From contig OY970326.1 of the NCBI GenBank assembly GCA_963717155.1, positions 3,720,001-3,784,000 on the forward strand: a stretch of 64,000 bases of DNA, given 5' to 3'. Of the stretch, positions 10,457-18,859 are shown in pieces. The DNA is from G963717155 sp963717155 (GTDB lineage: Bacteria; Actinomycetota; Thermoleophilia; Gaiellales; JALYLC01). How positions within the stretch are numbered: the stretch's first letter is position 1; every line of letters starts with the position of its first letter. The position numbers were made by a program, and so were the translations under genes. The notes under the pieces were generated by a model. The model ran no database searches, was not told where the DNA came from, and saw only the letters and a list, made by a program, of their open reading frames with translations.

Positions 10457-11525
10457 GTGCGAGACTCCGCGGCGGTGCTTGGCGGACGTCATCGGACGCT
10501 TGCGCTCGTGTTCCTCGCAGGGGTGCTGCTCGCAGCGCCGGCGATCGCTCGGGCGGCTGACTGCACCCCCGATCCCGCGCTGGGGCACGCCCAACACGGC
10601 GTACGCCGCGCAGGTCGCGGTGCAGCTGAACCAGCAGCGCGCGGCGAACGGGCTCGGGCCGCTGCTGGTCTCGCCGCTGCTCACGACGTCGGCCGAGTGG
10701 AAGTCGCTGCACATGGCGTACTACGGCTACCTCGACCACAACGATCCGGCGCCCCCGGTCGCACGCACCGCCGAGGATCGCATCGCCGACTGCGGCTACA
10801 CGTTCCAGGTCGCGATCGGCGAGAACATCGCAGAGGGCTTCTCGACGCCGAGCAGCGTCGTCGCGGCCTGGATGGGCTCGGACGGGCACCGCGCGAACAT
10901 CCTCGGAGCGAGCTTCACCGTGATGGGCGTCGGCGTCGCGGCCAACTCGAGCGGCGCCGAGTTCTGGACGGTCGACTTCGGCGGCTACACCGACCCGGGC
11001 TCGGTCTCGGCGGGCGCCGACCCGACGCCACCGGCGGCGCCGGCACCGCCCCAGCCGGTCACGACCGCACCACCGACGACCACCACGCCGCCACCGACGG
11101 CGAGCACGCCCACGACGTCGACGACCAAGACGACCGGCAGTACGACGACGAGCGGCGGCACGACGAGCGGCAGCGGCGGCAGCAACGCGAAGGGTGCCTC
11201 GGCGGAGGCCGGACGCGTCGTCGCGCCGGTGACCCTCGCGAGCCATCTGGTCGCCGAGCCCGACAGGGTCAAGGCGCACCCGGGCAAGGTCAAGATCCTG
11301 CATCCCCTGCGGAACGACGACAACCCGGAGTCCGCACCGCTGCGCATCGTCCGCGTCCTGCACCAGCCGCACGGCAGCCACGTCCGCGTGCTGCACGGGG
11401 GGCGCAAGATCCGCCTGCGGCTCTCGCACCGCACGCACGGGACGAAGCGGCTCGTGTACCTCGTCACCACGGCATCGGGCGTGGAGGCCCGGGGCGTGGT
11501 CACGATCGTCACCGTTCCCGGCTGA
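10457..11525 (+). CDS. Secreted CAP/SCP-domain protein with Thr/Pro linker
   Basis: The GTG start is followed by a signal peptide (TLALVFLAGVLLAAPAIARA). After one +1 shift near 10582 the CAP domain reads AYAAQVAVQLNQQRAANGLG, EWKSLHMAYYGYLDHND, GENIAEGFSTPSSVVAAWM and SDGHRANILGASFTVMGVG, the standard order of CAP motifs. The putative Cys-rich/His/Glu site residues H (HMAYYG, DGHRAN) and E (GENIAEG) are present. A linker rich in Thr and Pro (about 11020-11190) leads to a roughly 90-residue basic beta domain of unknown function. CAP proteins are extracellular; their bacterial role is unclear. Confidence 0.8.
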
Positions 11526-11546
11526 GCCTCAGGGCTACGGCCCGTC

Positions 11547-12206
11547 TCAGTCCTTGCGGCCGGTGATGGCCAGCCGCACTCCGAGCCCGATCAGCACGAG
11601 GCCTCCGGCCCCGCCGATCAACTCGAGACGCCGCGGCGAGCGGGCCAGCCAGACGCGCGCGCTTCCCGAGACGATCGCCCAGGCGCCGTCCGAGAACAGC
11701 CCGACGATGAGCGAGATCGCCCCGAGCAGCGCCAGCTGCAGCTGGACGTGGCCCTTGCTCGGATCGACGAACTGCGGGAGCACCGCCGTCAGCAGGATCA
11801 TCGCCTTCGGGTTGGTGACGCCGACGACGAATCCCTCGCGCAGCATCCGGCTGAGCCCCTTCGGCGCCATCGTCGCGTCCATCATCGTCGCCAGCTTGCG
11901 CCTGTCGCGGAGCATGCGAATGCCGAGGAAGACCATGTAGGCGGCGCCGGCCAGCTTGATCGCGGTGAAGACGGCGATCGACCGCGCAACGATCGACCCG
12001 AGCCCGAGCGACACGACCACGACGAGCACCGCGAGCCCAGCCGTGTTTCCGACCACCGTGGCAAGCGCGGCCCGGCGGCCGAGCGCGACCCCGCGGCTGA
12101 CCACGAAGAGGACGCTCGGCCCCGGGATCACGATCAGGACGAAGATCGTCAGCAGGTACGCGAGCAGATGTCCGCCGGCGAGCAAGCCCGGACTGTATCG
12201 GCCCAC
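11547..12206 (-). CDS. LysE/RhtB family amino-acid exporter
   Basis: A 219-residue inner-membrane protein with about six hydrophobic segments. The N-terminal TIFVLIVIPGPSVLFVVSRG and the downstream GVTNPKAMILLTAVLPQFV are LysE/RhtB hallmarks (PGP motif and the NPK loop). These exporters remove excess amino acids such as lysine, threonine or homoserine lactone; the substrate is unknown here. The start used is GTG; a shorter start at the LLAGGHLLAY region is possible. It follows the GGDEF-HD gene on the same strand with 13 bases between them, so co-transcription is likely. Confidence 0.85.
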   Translation of the reverse strand: MGRYSPGLLAGGHLLAYLLTIFVLIVIPGPSVLFVVSRGVALGRRAALATVVGNTAGLAVLVVVVSLGLGSIVARSIAVFTAIKLAGAAYMVFLGIRMLRDRRKLATMMDATMAPKGLSRMLREGFVVGVTNPKAMILLTAVLPQFVDPSKGHVQLQLALLGAISLIVGLFSDGAWAIVSGSARVWLARSPRRLELIGGAGGLVLIGLGVRLAITGRKD

Positions 12207-12219
12207 ATGGGCCGAACGC

Positions 12220-13722
12220 TTAGAACTGGACCAACGCGCCGTTCGCGGCCGCCGCGCCTGCGCCGACGATCGACGTGAGGACGGCGACGACTGCCGGATC
12301 GAACTGGGTCCCGCTACAGCGCTCCAGCTCCGCCAGAGCCTCGGCCTCGCCGCGGGCCGGTCGGTAGTTGCGGTCGGATGTCATCGCCGAGTACGCATCG
12401 CAGGCCGCAATGATGCGCGCCTCGATCGCGATGTCGTCGCCGTGCAGCCCGTCGGGGTAGCCAGTCCCGTCGAAGCACTCGTGCGTCGAGCGGACGATCG
12501 GCGCGACATCGGTCAGTGCGGGCGAAGCGGCGAGGATTCTCTCGCCGATGACCGTGTGGCGGCGGATGAACGTCCACTCGTCATCGGTCAGGGTTCCCTG
12601 CTTCGAGAGCACGGAGTCCGGGATCCCGATCTTGCCGAGGTCGTGGAGCAACGCCGCCTGCCTGAGGCGGTCGAGCGTCTCACCCGCGAAACCGAGCCGG
12701 CTGCCGACCGCGACCGCGAGCTCCGCCACGTCGGTCGAGTGATGCTCGAGGCTCGGTTCCCGAGCCGTGAGCGCCTCGAGAAGCACATCCTGTGGACGGC
12801 CCCTGCGATCGGCGCGTCGGCTCTTCTCGTTGTACAGACGCTGATCGCAGAGATCGATCGCCGCGTCCGCGTCTGCCGCCTCGTCCGGCAGGAAGACCGC
12901 ACCGAAGGACGCGCGGATCTGGAATCCGCCCCCGTCGTCGCTGAGCGCGCGGGCGGCTCGGGCGAGCAGACTCTCGGCGTCGGCGGGCGCGCGGGTCAGG
13001 ACGAGGAACTCGTCGCCCCCGAACCGGAAGGTCGTGTCACGAGGCATCGCTTGACGGAGACGCGCGGAAAGGCGAATGAGGAGGTCGTCGCCCGCGGGAT
13101 GACCGAAGGTGTCGTTGTACCGCTTGAATCCGTCGAGATCGAACAGCGCAATCAGCCAGGAGTCCCCGACCTCGAGTGCGGCGTCGAGCTGCCTGCGCAG
13201 CTTGCGGCGGTTGCCGAGTCCGGTCAGCGCATCATGCAGAGCCTGCCGCTCGTTGATCGAGGCGAGGCGCTCCAGCTCGGCCAGAGCCGCGGCCAGCTGC
13301 CGCTCGGCCTCGACCTGAACGGTCACGTCCGAGACGATCCCATCGACGAAGACGCTCCCATCCTTGTTGACCGGATGCGTGCTCGCATTGATCCAGCGCA
13401 CCACTCCGTCATATCCGCACAACCGGTAGCGGACCTCGCTCGGCTCTCCGCGACGCAGACGCGCACGGTGGGCGAGGTGCGCATCCCAGTCGTCGGGATG
13501 GATCAGGCGCTCCCACTCTGCCGCGATGTCCAGCCCCGGAGGCGGATCGCCACCCATCAGCTTCTCGCGGTTCGGCCCGGAGAAGACCGAGCGCCTCGTT
13601 CCATCCGCGCAGTGCTCGTTGGTGTAGAGATAGGCGTCGATCGCACCGACGATCCGTAGTACCGACTCCGCGGCGAACGCCTCATCTGACACGGACAACT
13701 CGGGATGCTCCACAGACGCCAT
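12220..13722 (-). CDS. PAS-GGDEF-HD-GYP cyclic-di-GMP turnover protein
   Basis: An intact 500-residue cytoplasmic protein. An N-terminal PAS domain (about 20-140, ending VDGIVSDVTVQ) feeds a short coiled helix. A GGDEF domain with LHDALTGLGNRRKL and the intact active-site loop FRFGGDEFLVL near residue 232 follows. An HD-GYP domain with LLHDLGKIGIPDSVLS near 362 and DGTGYPDGLHGDDI comes last. GGDEF domains make c-di-GMP and HD-GYP domains hydrolyse it, so both activities could reside in one chain. The inhibitory RxxD motif of GGDEF proteins is not obvious. No membrane segment is seen, suggesting intracellular sensing. Confidence 0.92.
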   Translation of the reverse strand: MASVEHPELSVSDEAFAAESVLRIVGAIDAYLYTNEHCADGTRRSVFSGPNREKLMGGDPPPGLDIAAEWERLIHPDDWDAHLAHRARLRRGEPSEVRYRLCGYDGVVRWINASTHPVNKDGSVFVDGIVSDVTVQVEAERQLAAALAELERLASINERQALHDALTGLGNRRKLRRQLDAALEVGDSWLIALFDLDGFKRYNDTFGHPAGDDLLIRLSARLRQAMPRDTTFRFGGDEFLVLTRAPADAESLLARAARALSDDGGGFQIRASFGAVFLPDEAADADAAIDLCDQRLYNEKSRRADRRGRPQDVLLEALTAREPSLEHHSTDVAELAVAVGSRLGFAGETLDRLRQAALLHDLGKIGIPDSVLSKQGTLTDDEWTFIRRHTVIGERILAASPALTDVAPIVRSTHECFDGTGYPDGLHGDDIAIEARIIAACDAYSAMTSDRNYRPARGEAEALAELERCSGTQFDPAVVAVLTSIVGAGAAAANGALVQF

Positions 13723-13859
13723 ATCGTCAGACCGCCGAGTTCGAGGTCACCCGAACGAGCGATCGCCCGGCGACGCCGCTCCGCTCCGTCCCCATGCGGG
13801 GGACGGGAAACACCGGAACGCGTCGATCACGGAGGTGTCTCGGACGAGAGGAGCACGGT

Positions 13860-14198
13860 ATGGGTGTCATCGCGAAGCTACGAGGCCGGTCACAGGCTGC
13901 GCCGACAGCGGTGTCCGCCTCGACGCCGGCCTCCGCTTCGGTGACGGACGACGCCGAGCGAGAGACCGAGCCGACCCGCTTCGGGCCGGCTGGACCGGTG
14001 GATGAGGACGGCTACTCGACGCCCCACAGCTACGCGGAGAAGGCGGCGGGAGAGCGCGATCTGCTCACATCGTTCGAAGTCCGGATCAGCGAGGCCGCGG
14101 CGACCGGCCGCTACAACGAGGTCGTCGCGCTGACGGCCTACGCGAGCGACCTCCGTGACCGCGTCGAGCGGTTCGAGGAGCTCGCGAACGACGCGTGA
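13860..14198 (+). CDS. Small hypothetical protein, partly helical
   Basis: A 112-residue protein beginning MGVIAKLRGRSQ with a strong upstream ribosome site (GAGAGGAG at 13846-13853), which decides this start over earlier in-frame codons. The first half is Ala/Ser/Pro rich and probably disordered. The second half (SYAEKAAGERDLLTSFEVRI to the C-terminus) is predicted helical and ends acidic. No family was recognised. It stands alone between divergent and convergent neighbours. Confidence 0.65.
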   Translation: MGVIAKLRGRSQAAPTAVSASTPASASVTDDAERETEPTRFGPAGPVDEDGYSTPHSYAEKAAGERDLLTSFEVRISEAAATGRYNEVVALTAYASDLRDRVERFEELANDA

Positions 14199-14215
14199 AC
14201 CCGAGACGTCTCGCG

Positions 14216-14572
14216 TCAGCTCAGCGGAACGCTGACGGTCCGGCTGGCGCTGCCGGCCGACGACTTCGCGCGCACCTTCAGCGTGAGGACCGCTCCGTCG
14301 GGCACGGTGCGCGGCAGCGAGAGCGTGAAGGTCTTCTTGCCGATCATCCAGTGCCGGGTCTGCAGGGTCTTGAGCGTGCTCGAGCCCTGCTGCACGACGA
14401 CGGTCACGTCGGTCGAGCGGCTCGGAGGCGTCCAGCTGACGTGTACCCAGAGCGAGCGGTCGACCGCGAGGAAGCTTGCAGTTGTCGGGCCCAGCGTCAG
14501 TGCGGGACCGGCTGCCGAGGCGGGCGCGGCCGCGGCGAGAGTGAGCAGCGTGAGGATGAGGGCGCGTCGCAT
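14216..14572 (-). CDS. Small secreted Ig-like protein
   Basis: A 118-residue protein with a clear signal peptide (MRRALILTLLTLAAAAPASA). The mature part has alternating hydrophobic strands (SLWVHVSWTPPSRS, VTVVVQQGSSTLKTLQTRHW, AVLTLKVRAKSSAGSASRTV) typical of a single fibronectin-III/Ig-like domain. No enzymatic motif is visible. It resembles the C-terminal modules of other secreted proteins in this window, such as the one ending at 1783, and may be a surface or matrix component. Confidence 0.6.
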   Translation of the reverse strand: MRRALILTLLTLAAAAPASAAGPALTLGPTTASFLAVDRSLWVHVSWTPPSRSTDVTVVVQQGSSTLKTLQTRHWMIGKKTFTLSLPRTVPDGAVLTLKVRAKSSAGSASRTVSVPLS

Positions 14573-14614
14573 GCTGCCTTGATCGGCGTCTATCCTCGCT
14601 AGCTGAAGCCCGCG

Positions 14615-15398
14615 ATGACAACCGACGAACCCATCCTGCGCGAGATCCTGTCCGACCTCGCTGTCGCCGTGATCACGCTGAACCGCCCGCAGACGCTGAA
14701 CGCGCTCTCGGACACGGTGATGGGCGCCCTCGACGACGAGCTGACGTCGCTCGAGTCGGACGATGCGGTCCGCTGCGTCGTGCTGCGCGGGTCCGGTCGC
14801 GCGTTCGCGGCGGGCGCCGACGTCGGCGCGATGGCCGAGGAGGGCGCCGCCGAGCTGCTCGCGGGCGGGCAGCTCGACCGCTGGGAGCGCGTGCGCCGGT
14901 TCGAGAAGCCGCTGATCGCAGCCGTGCACGGCTTCTGCCTCGGCGGCGGGTGCGAGCTCGCGGAGTCGTGCGACATCGTGATCGCCGCGGAGGATGCCCG
15001 GTTCGGTCTGCCGGAGGTGAGCCTCGGGATCATCCCCGGCGCGGGCGGCACGCAGCTCACGCCCCGCGCGGTCGGCAAGTCGCTCGCGATGGAGATGGTG
15101 CTCGCCGGGCGCTTCCTGACTGCCGACGAGGCGCTCGCACACGGGCTGTGCTCGCGCGTGGTGGCCCACGAGGCACTGCGCGACGAGGCCGTGGCGCTGG
15201 CAGCCACGATCGCAAGCCGGCCCGCGATCGCCGTTCGCCTCGCGAAGCGGGCCATCGTCGAGGCGTTCGAGACATCCCTGGCGGACGGGCGTCGAGCACG
15301 AGCGGACCGCATTCGCAACGGCGTTCGCGAGCGAGGATGCGCACGAGGGCATCCAGGCGTTCGTCGAGAAGCGCCCGCCGCAGTGGAAGGGCCGTTGA
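14615..15398 (+). CDS. Enoyl-CoA hydratase (crotonase family), one frameshift
   Basis: The crotonase fold hydrates trans-2-enoyl-CoA in beta-oxidation. Visible signatures are RAFAAGADVGAMAEEG (oxyanion and CoA loop), GFCLGGGCELAESCDIVIA with the first catalytic Glu, and FGLPEVSLGIIPGAGGTQ with the second, so both catalytic glutamates are retained. A +1 shift near 15287 (GACGGGCGTC) moves the tail HEGIQAFVEKRPPQWKGR into another frame; the corrected stop TGA 15396-15398 is 2 bases before the next GTG. Without the correction the frame runs into the next gene and looks like a tandem fusion. Confidence 0.88.
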
Positions 15399-15400
15399 GC

Positions 15401-16180
15401 GTGGCCGACGAGCCCGAGGTGATCGTCGAGCGCGTCGGCGCCGTGACGACCCTGCGCCTGAACCGCCCCGATCGGTCGAACGCCCTCACGCGGTCGGCGC
15501 GCGCCGAGCTCGCACGGGCGCTGCGTGACGCCGGCCGCGACGCCGAGGTCCGCTGCGTCGTGCTGGCGGGCGCCGGGCGCAACTTCTGCGCCGGACAGGA
15601 TCTGCGGGAGGAGGGCGGCCTCGACGACGTCGCCGGGGTCATCCGCGATGGCTACGCGCCGATCGTCCGCGGCATCGTCGAGCTGCCCAAGCCGGTGATC
15701 GCGGCCGTCAACGGCGCGGCCGCGGGCGCCGGGGCCGCGCTCGCGCTGGCCTGCGACATCCGCGTGTTCGCCGACGACGCGTACGTCGTGATGGCCTTCT
15801 CGAACATCGGGCTCGTTCCCGACGCGGGCGCGTCCTGGTTCCTCGCCGGGCAGGTCGGCTACCAGCGGGCGTTCGAGATGTGCGCGACGGGACGCCGCGT
15901 ACCTGCGCACGAGGCGCTGACACACGGCCTGTGCGAGCGCGTGGTGCTCGCCGGCGACCTCGCGGCCGACGCCGCCTCGCTCGCCGAGCACCTGGCGGCG
16001 CGGCCACCGCTCGCGCTCGCCTGGACCAAACGGCTCCTCCGTCGCTCGCTCACGAGCGGGCTCGACGAGATCCTCGAGCTCGAGGCGCAACTGCAACGGG
16101 CGGCCGTCGCGACGGCAGATCACCGTGAAGGCGTCGATGCGTTCCTCGAGAAGCGCGCACCGCGGTTCGAGGGACGCTGA
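15401..16180 (+). CDS. Crotonase-family enzyme, PaaG-like
   Basis: A 259-residue crotonase homologue starting with GTG (ADEPEVIVERVGAV). It has GRNFCAGQDLREEGG in the oxyanion-hole loop, NGAAAGAGAALALACDIRVF, and SNIGLVPDAGASWFLAGQVG, where an Asp replaces the second catalytic Glu. This pattern is characteristic of 2-(1,2-epoxy-1,2-dihydrophenyl)acetyl-CoA isomerase (PaaG) and related isomerases rather than classical hydratases. It directly follows the paralogous hydratase and is probably co-translated. Exact substrate assignment is inference. Confidence 0.85.
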   Translation: MADEPEVIVERVGAVTTLRLNRPDRSNALTRSARAELARALRDAGRDAEVRCVVLAGAGRNFCAGQDLREEGGLDDVAGVIRDGYAPIVRGIVELPKPVIAAVNGAAAGAGAALALACDIRVFADDAYVVMAFSNIGLVPDAGASWFLAGQVGYQRAFEMCATGRRVPAHEALTHGLCERVVLAGDLAADAASLAEHLAARPPLALAWTKRLLRRSLTSGLDEILELEAQLQRAAVATADHREGVDAFLEKRAPRFEGR

Positions 16181-16203
16181 CGACCCCGATCCTCCGGCTC
16201 ATC

Positions 16204-17382
16204 GTGAACCCGGTCGCGTCCCGGGCGAACGCCCGCACGCTCGAACAGGCGGTGCTCGCACTCGAGCCGTGCCGCGTCGAGGTCGTGACGACCGAGCGCC
16301 CCGGGCAGGCGGGCGACCTCGCGCGCGAGTCGATCGACCTCGGCCACGACGCGGTCGTCGTGCTCGCCGGGGACGGCACGGCGAACGACGTGCTGAACCG
16401 CGTCGGCACCGAGATCCCGGTCGGGCTGCTGCCCGCCGGCGGCACCAGCGTGCTGCCGCGCGCGCTGGGCCTGCCGAACCAGGTGCGTCCAGCAGCCGAG
16501 AAGGTGCGCGAGGCCGCTCTCGCCCACCGCACCCGCACGATCGCGCTCGGCGCCCTCAACGGGCGCCGCTTCGCCTTCGCCGCGGGGGTCGGCTTCGACG
16601 CCGACGTCGTGCGGCGCGTCGACCAGGCAGGGCGCCCGCACGGACGTCGCCCGGGCGACACGTTCTTCGCGGTGCAGGCCGTGCGGACGCTGGCAGAGGG
16701 CCGCTACCGGCGGCCCCTCCTGACCGTCGAGGTGCCGGGTCGAGAGCCGATCCGCGGCGCATCGGCCCTGATCGCGAACACGCACCCGTGGAGCTACGTC
16801 GGCAAGCGGCCCCTGCACGTCGCCGACCGCGCGACGTTCGAGGAAGGCCTCGACATCGTGATCCCGGTCGACTTCCGACGACGACACGCGATGCGCCTCT
16901 TCCGCTACGCGTTCCTGACGGGCAAGCACGCCGACGACCACGACAGGAACGTGCGCTACCTGCACGACGTGGACGAGGCGGTCATCCGCTGCGATGCGCC
17001 GCTGCCGGTGCAGATCGACGGGGACGACCTCGGCGACCTCAGCGAGGCGCGCCTCACCGTCGTGCGCGCGGGCGCGCGGCTACTGGTGTACCGCACAGGC
17101 CGTTCATCCGGATTCCCTAGCGCCAGCCCGCGAGCCGAAGGACGGCGCGAGCCACGCCGGATGCGCCGAGGTCGTCCGTCGCGACGGCCTCGCCGATGCC
17201 CGCCGCCTCGGCCTCGGCGGCGAACGACGCCGACTCTGCAAGATGCTCGGCGAGCTGGTCGCCCGCGTCGCGTCCGCGGAGCCGCGCCTCGACGACCTCG
17301 GGCGAGGCGACGAGCCGTGCGACCACGAGCTGACACGGTTCGAGCGCGGCGCGCATCGCGTCGACCTCATCCGCCTGCCTGA
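16204..17382 (+). CDS. Diacylglycerol/lipid kinase (DagK family)
   Basis: The conserved part covers about 300 residues: a GTG start in LIVNPVASRAN, then HDAVVVLAGDGTANDVLNRV with the ATP-binding GGDGT-like motif AGDGT, then GLLPAGGTSVLPRALGLP and FAAGVGFDADVVRRVDQ. The C-terminal lobe ends LPVQIDGDDLGD...LTVVRAGARLLVYRTG near 17100. Lipid kinases phosphorylate diacylglycerol or undecaprenol-like lipids with ATP. The uninterrupted frame continues to 17382 antisense to the next gene; the last 90 or so residues are probably spurious, and a single shift near 17105 would end it at 17120. Confidence 0.82.
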   Translation: MNPVASRANARTLEQAVLALEPCRVEVVTTERPGQAGDLARESIDLGHDAVVVLAGDGTANDVLNRVGTEIPVGLLPAGGTSVLPRALGLPNQVRPAAEKVREAALAHRTRTIALGALNGRRFAFAAGVGFDADVVRRVDQAGRPHGRRPGDTFFAVQAVRTLAEGRYRRPLLTVEVPGREPIRGASALIANTHPWSYVGKRPLHVADRATFEEGLDIVIPVDFRRRHAMRLFRYAFLTGKHADDHDRNVRYLHDVDEAVIRCDAPLPVQIDGDDLGDLSEARLTVVRAGARLLVYRTGRSSGFPSASPRAEGRREPRRMRRGRPSRRPRRCPPPRPRRRTTPTLQDARRAGRPRRVRGAAPRRPRARRRAVRPRADTVRARRASRRPHPPA

Positions 17383-17635
17383 CGGCACGCGCGAGCACGA
17401 GCCGCTCGACGCCCGCCCTCCGGAAGGTCGCCGAGACGCACCGGAGATTCTCGACCAGGACAGATCGCACCGTGGCGCCACGATCGGGATCCGGTCGTAG
17501 CCACGCCAGCCAGTCGAGGTCGACGATCGCATACGGCTCGCCGTCCGCGGCGAGCGCATCACCGATCGCGATCAGGGCCGAGGTCTTGCCGACGCCGACC
17601 GTCCCGCTAACCAGGATGACGCGGAGGCGTCCCAC
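17117..17635 (-). CDS. Small P-loop kinase-like protein
   Basis: About 172 residues with a Walker A motif right at the N-terminus (ILVSGTVGVGKTSALIAIG) followed by YAIVDLDWLAWLRP, an arrangement seen in small AAA/adenylylsulfate-kinase-like NTPases. No lid or substrate motif identifies the acceptor. The GTG at 17633-17635 is chosen because homologues of this fold start just before the P-loop; an ATG at 17704 would add a 23-residue unstructured leader and overlap the promoter region of the transporter operon. It converges with the lipid kinase gene. Confidence 0.65.
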   Translation of the reverse strand: MGRLRVILVSGTVGVGKTSALIAIGDALAADGEPYAIVDLDWLAWLRPDPDRGATVRSVLVENLRCVSATFRRAGVERLVLARAVRQADEVDAMRAALEPCQLVVARLVASPEVVEARLRGRDAGDQLAEHLAESASFAAEAEAAGIGEAVATDDLGASGVARAVLRLAGWR

Positions 17636-17670
17636 CTGGCGAGGATATTCGCCCCGCCGCGCCGGGTGAT

Positions 17671-17699
17671 TTGCACGCGGATGCATATATGCATAAGGT
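17671..17699 (+). promoter_or_regulatory. Candidate promoter of the peptide-transporter operon
   Basis: TTGCAC at 17671-17676 and TAAGGT at 17694-17699 are separated by 17 bases, a good fit to a housekeeping sigma-70 promoter. The spacer contains a perfect 14-base palindrome ATGCATATATGCAT (17681-17694), which is conspicuously AT-rich for this genome and well placed for an operator. Transcription would begin near 17706, at the edge of the structured leader. Confidence 0.5.
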
Positions 17700-17701
17700 G
17701 C

Positions 17702-17789
17702 CACCCTGCGCGAGGGGGAAACGGTGCGTGCGCGAGGGGAAACGGGTAATGGCAGGGTGTAGTTCCGCGGCGCCCTCTACGAGGGGGCT
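17702..17789 (+). promoter_or_regulatory. Structured 5' leader, riboswitch-like candidate
   Basis: An 8-base closing stem CACCCTGC (17702-17709) pairs with GCAGGGTG (17752-17759). Inside are two near-identical copies of TGCGCGAGGGG(G)AAACGG at 17707-17724 and 17729-17745. Downstream, CCCTC at 17773-17777 can pair with GAGGG at 17781-17785, which is the ribosome binding site (GAGGGGG) of the first permease gene. A closed repeat-bearing domain followed by a hairpin hiding the ribosome site is the layout of a translational riboswitch. I could not match it to a known class. Confidence 0.45.
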
Positions 17790-17798
17790 CGACCAACT

Positions 17799-18765
17799 TT
17801 GAGTGCAGTTGCGGGCGCCGTCGAGGCAGGCACTGTCGCGACGTCCGTCGAGGGAAGAAGCCCCCGCCAGATCTTCTGGATCCGTTTCCGGCAGGACAAG
17901 GCTGCAGTCGCCGGGGGCATCGTCGTCATCATCCTCGTGCTGCTCGCGATCTTCGCTGGTGTCATCGCCCGCCACATCGTCGGGCACGGGCCCGAACCAG
18001 GTGTTCCCGCAGGCGCAGGACGAGTACGGGATCCCCGTGGGACCGAACTCGACGTTCTGGTTCGGCGCCGACGGCTTCGGACGCGACCTGTTCGTCCGGG
18101 TGCTCTACGGCGCCCGGACGTCGCTGCTCGTCGCGTTCATCGCCACGACGATCTCGATGACCGTCGGGGTGACGGTCGGCATCATCGCCGGGTTCTACCG
18201 GGGATTCGTCGACAGCATCGTCTCGCGCACGAGCGACGTCGTGCTCGCGCTGCCGCAGCTGCTCCTGGCCATCGGCATCGCCGCCTCGTGCGGCCAGACC
18301 GCGACCGGGTGCCTGAACGGACTCGTGCAGCCCGGCCTCTCGCTGGTGATCTTCGTGATCTCGGCCTTCACCTGGCCGTACATCGCGCGCATCGTGCGCT
18401 CTACCACGCTGTCGCTGCGTGAGAAGGAGTTCGTCGAGGCCGCACGCTCGCTCGGTGCGAGCAACAGCCGGATCATCTTCCGGGAGATCCTGCCGAACCT
18501 CGTCGCACCGATCACGATCTGGGCGACGCTCCTGATCCCGAGCAACATCCTGTTCGAGGCTGCGCTGTCGTTCCTCGGACTCGGCGTGCCGATCGACACA
18601 CCCTCGTGGGGGCAGGCGCTGTCCGACGCGTCCAACGGAGGGCTGTACAAGGACGCGCCGTGGCTGATGATCTTCCCGGGCATCTTCCTGGTGGTCACGA
18701 CGCTCGCGTTCAACCTGCTCGGCGACGGATTGCGCGATGCGCTCGACCCCAGGTCCGAGCGCTAG
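17799..18765 (+). CDS. ABC transporter permease, DppC type, one frameshift
   Basis: About 321 residues. An N-terminal membrane segment (VAGGIVVIILVLLAIFAGVI) is followed by the permease core with five more segments and the EAA loop EKEFVEAARSLGASNSRIIFREILPN, which docks to the ATPase. The segment FGADGFGRDLFVRVLYGARTSL is characteristic of DppC/OppC. A +1 shift near 17991 (GGGCCCGAAC) splits the frame. The TTG start at 17799 is chosen because GAGGGGG lies about 11 bases upstream. First gene of a permease, binding protein, permease, ATPase, ATPase operon. Confidence 0.88.
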
Positions 18766-18859
18766 CTCAGAACTGTCAAGTACGCCCCGTCGGCCGTCTA
18801 ACCGCCGGGCTATTGCATAAAGGGGCCAACGAGGGCCCGTGAACAGAGGGAGAGAGCTA

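Noticed and set aside
14615..16180. Single 521-residue tandem enoyl-CoA hydratase fusion
   Set aside because: The second crotonase domain has its own GTG start, and a +1 correction near 15287 gives the first one a normal tail and stop at 15398. Two separate genes fit better.
17690..17760. Cobalamin riboswitch upstream of the peptide importer (AGGTGCC, GGGGGAA and GGTG blocks)
   Set aside because: The opening resembles a cobalamin element, but the B12 box and the CCCGCCACTG-like segment are missing and the region is too short.
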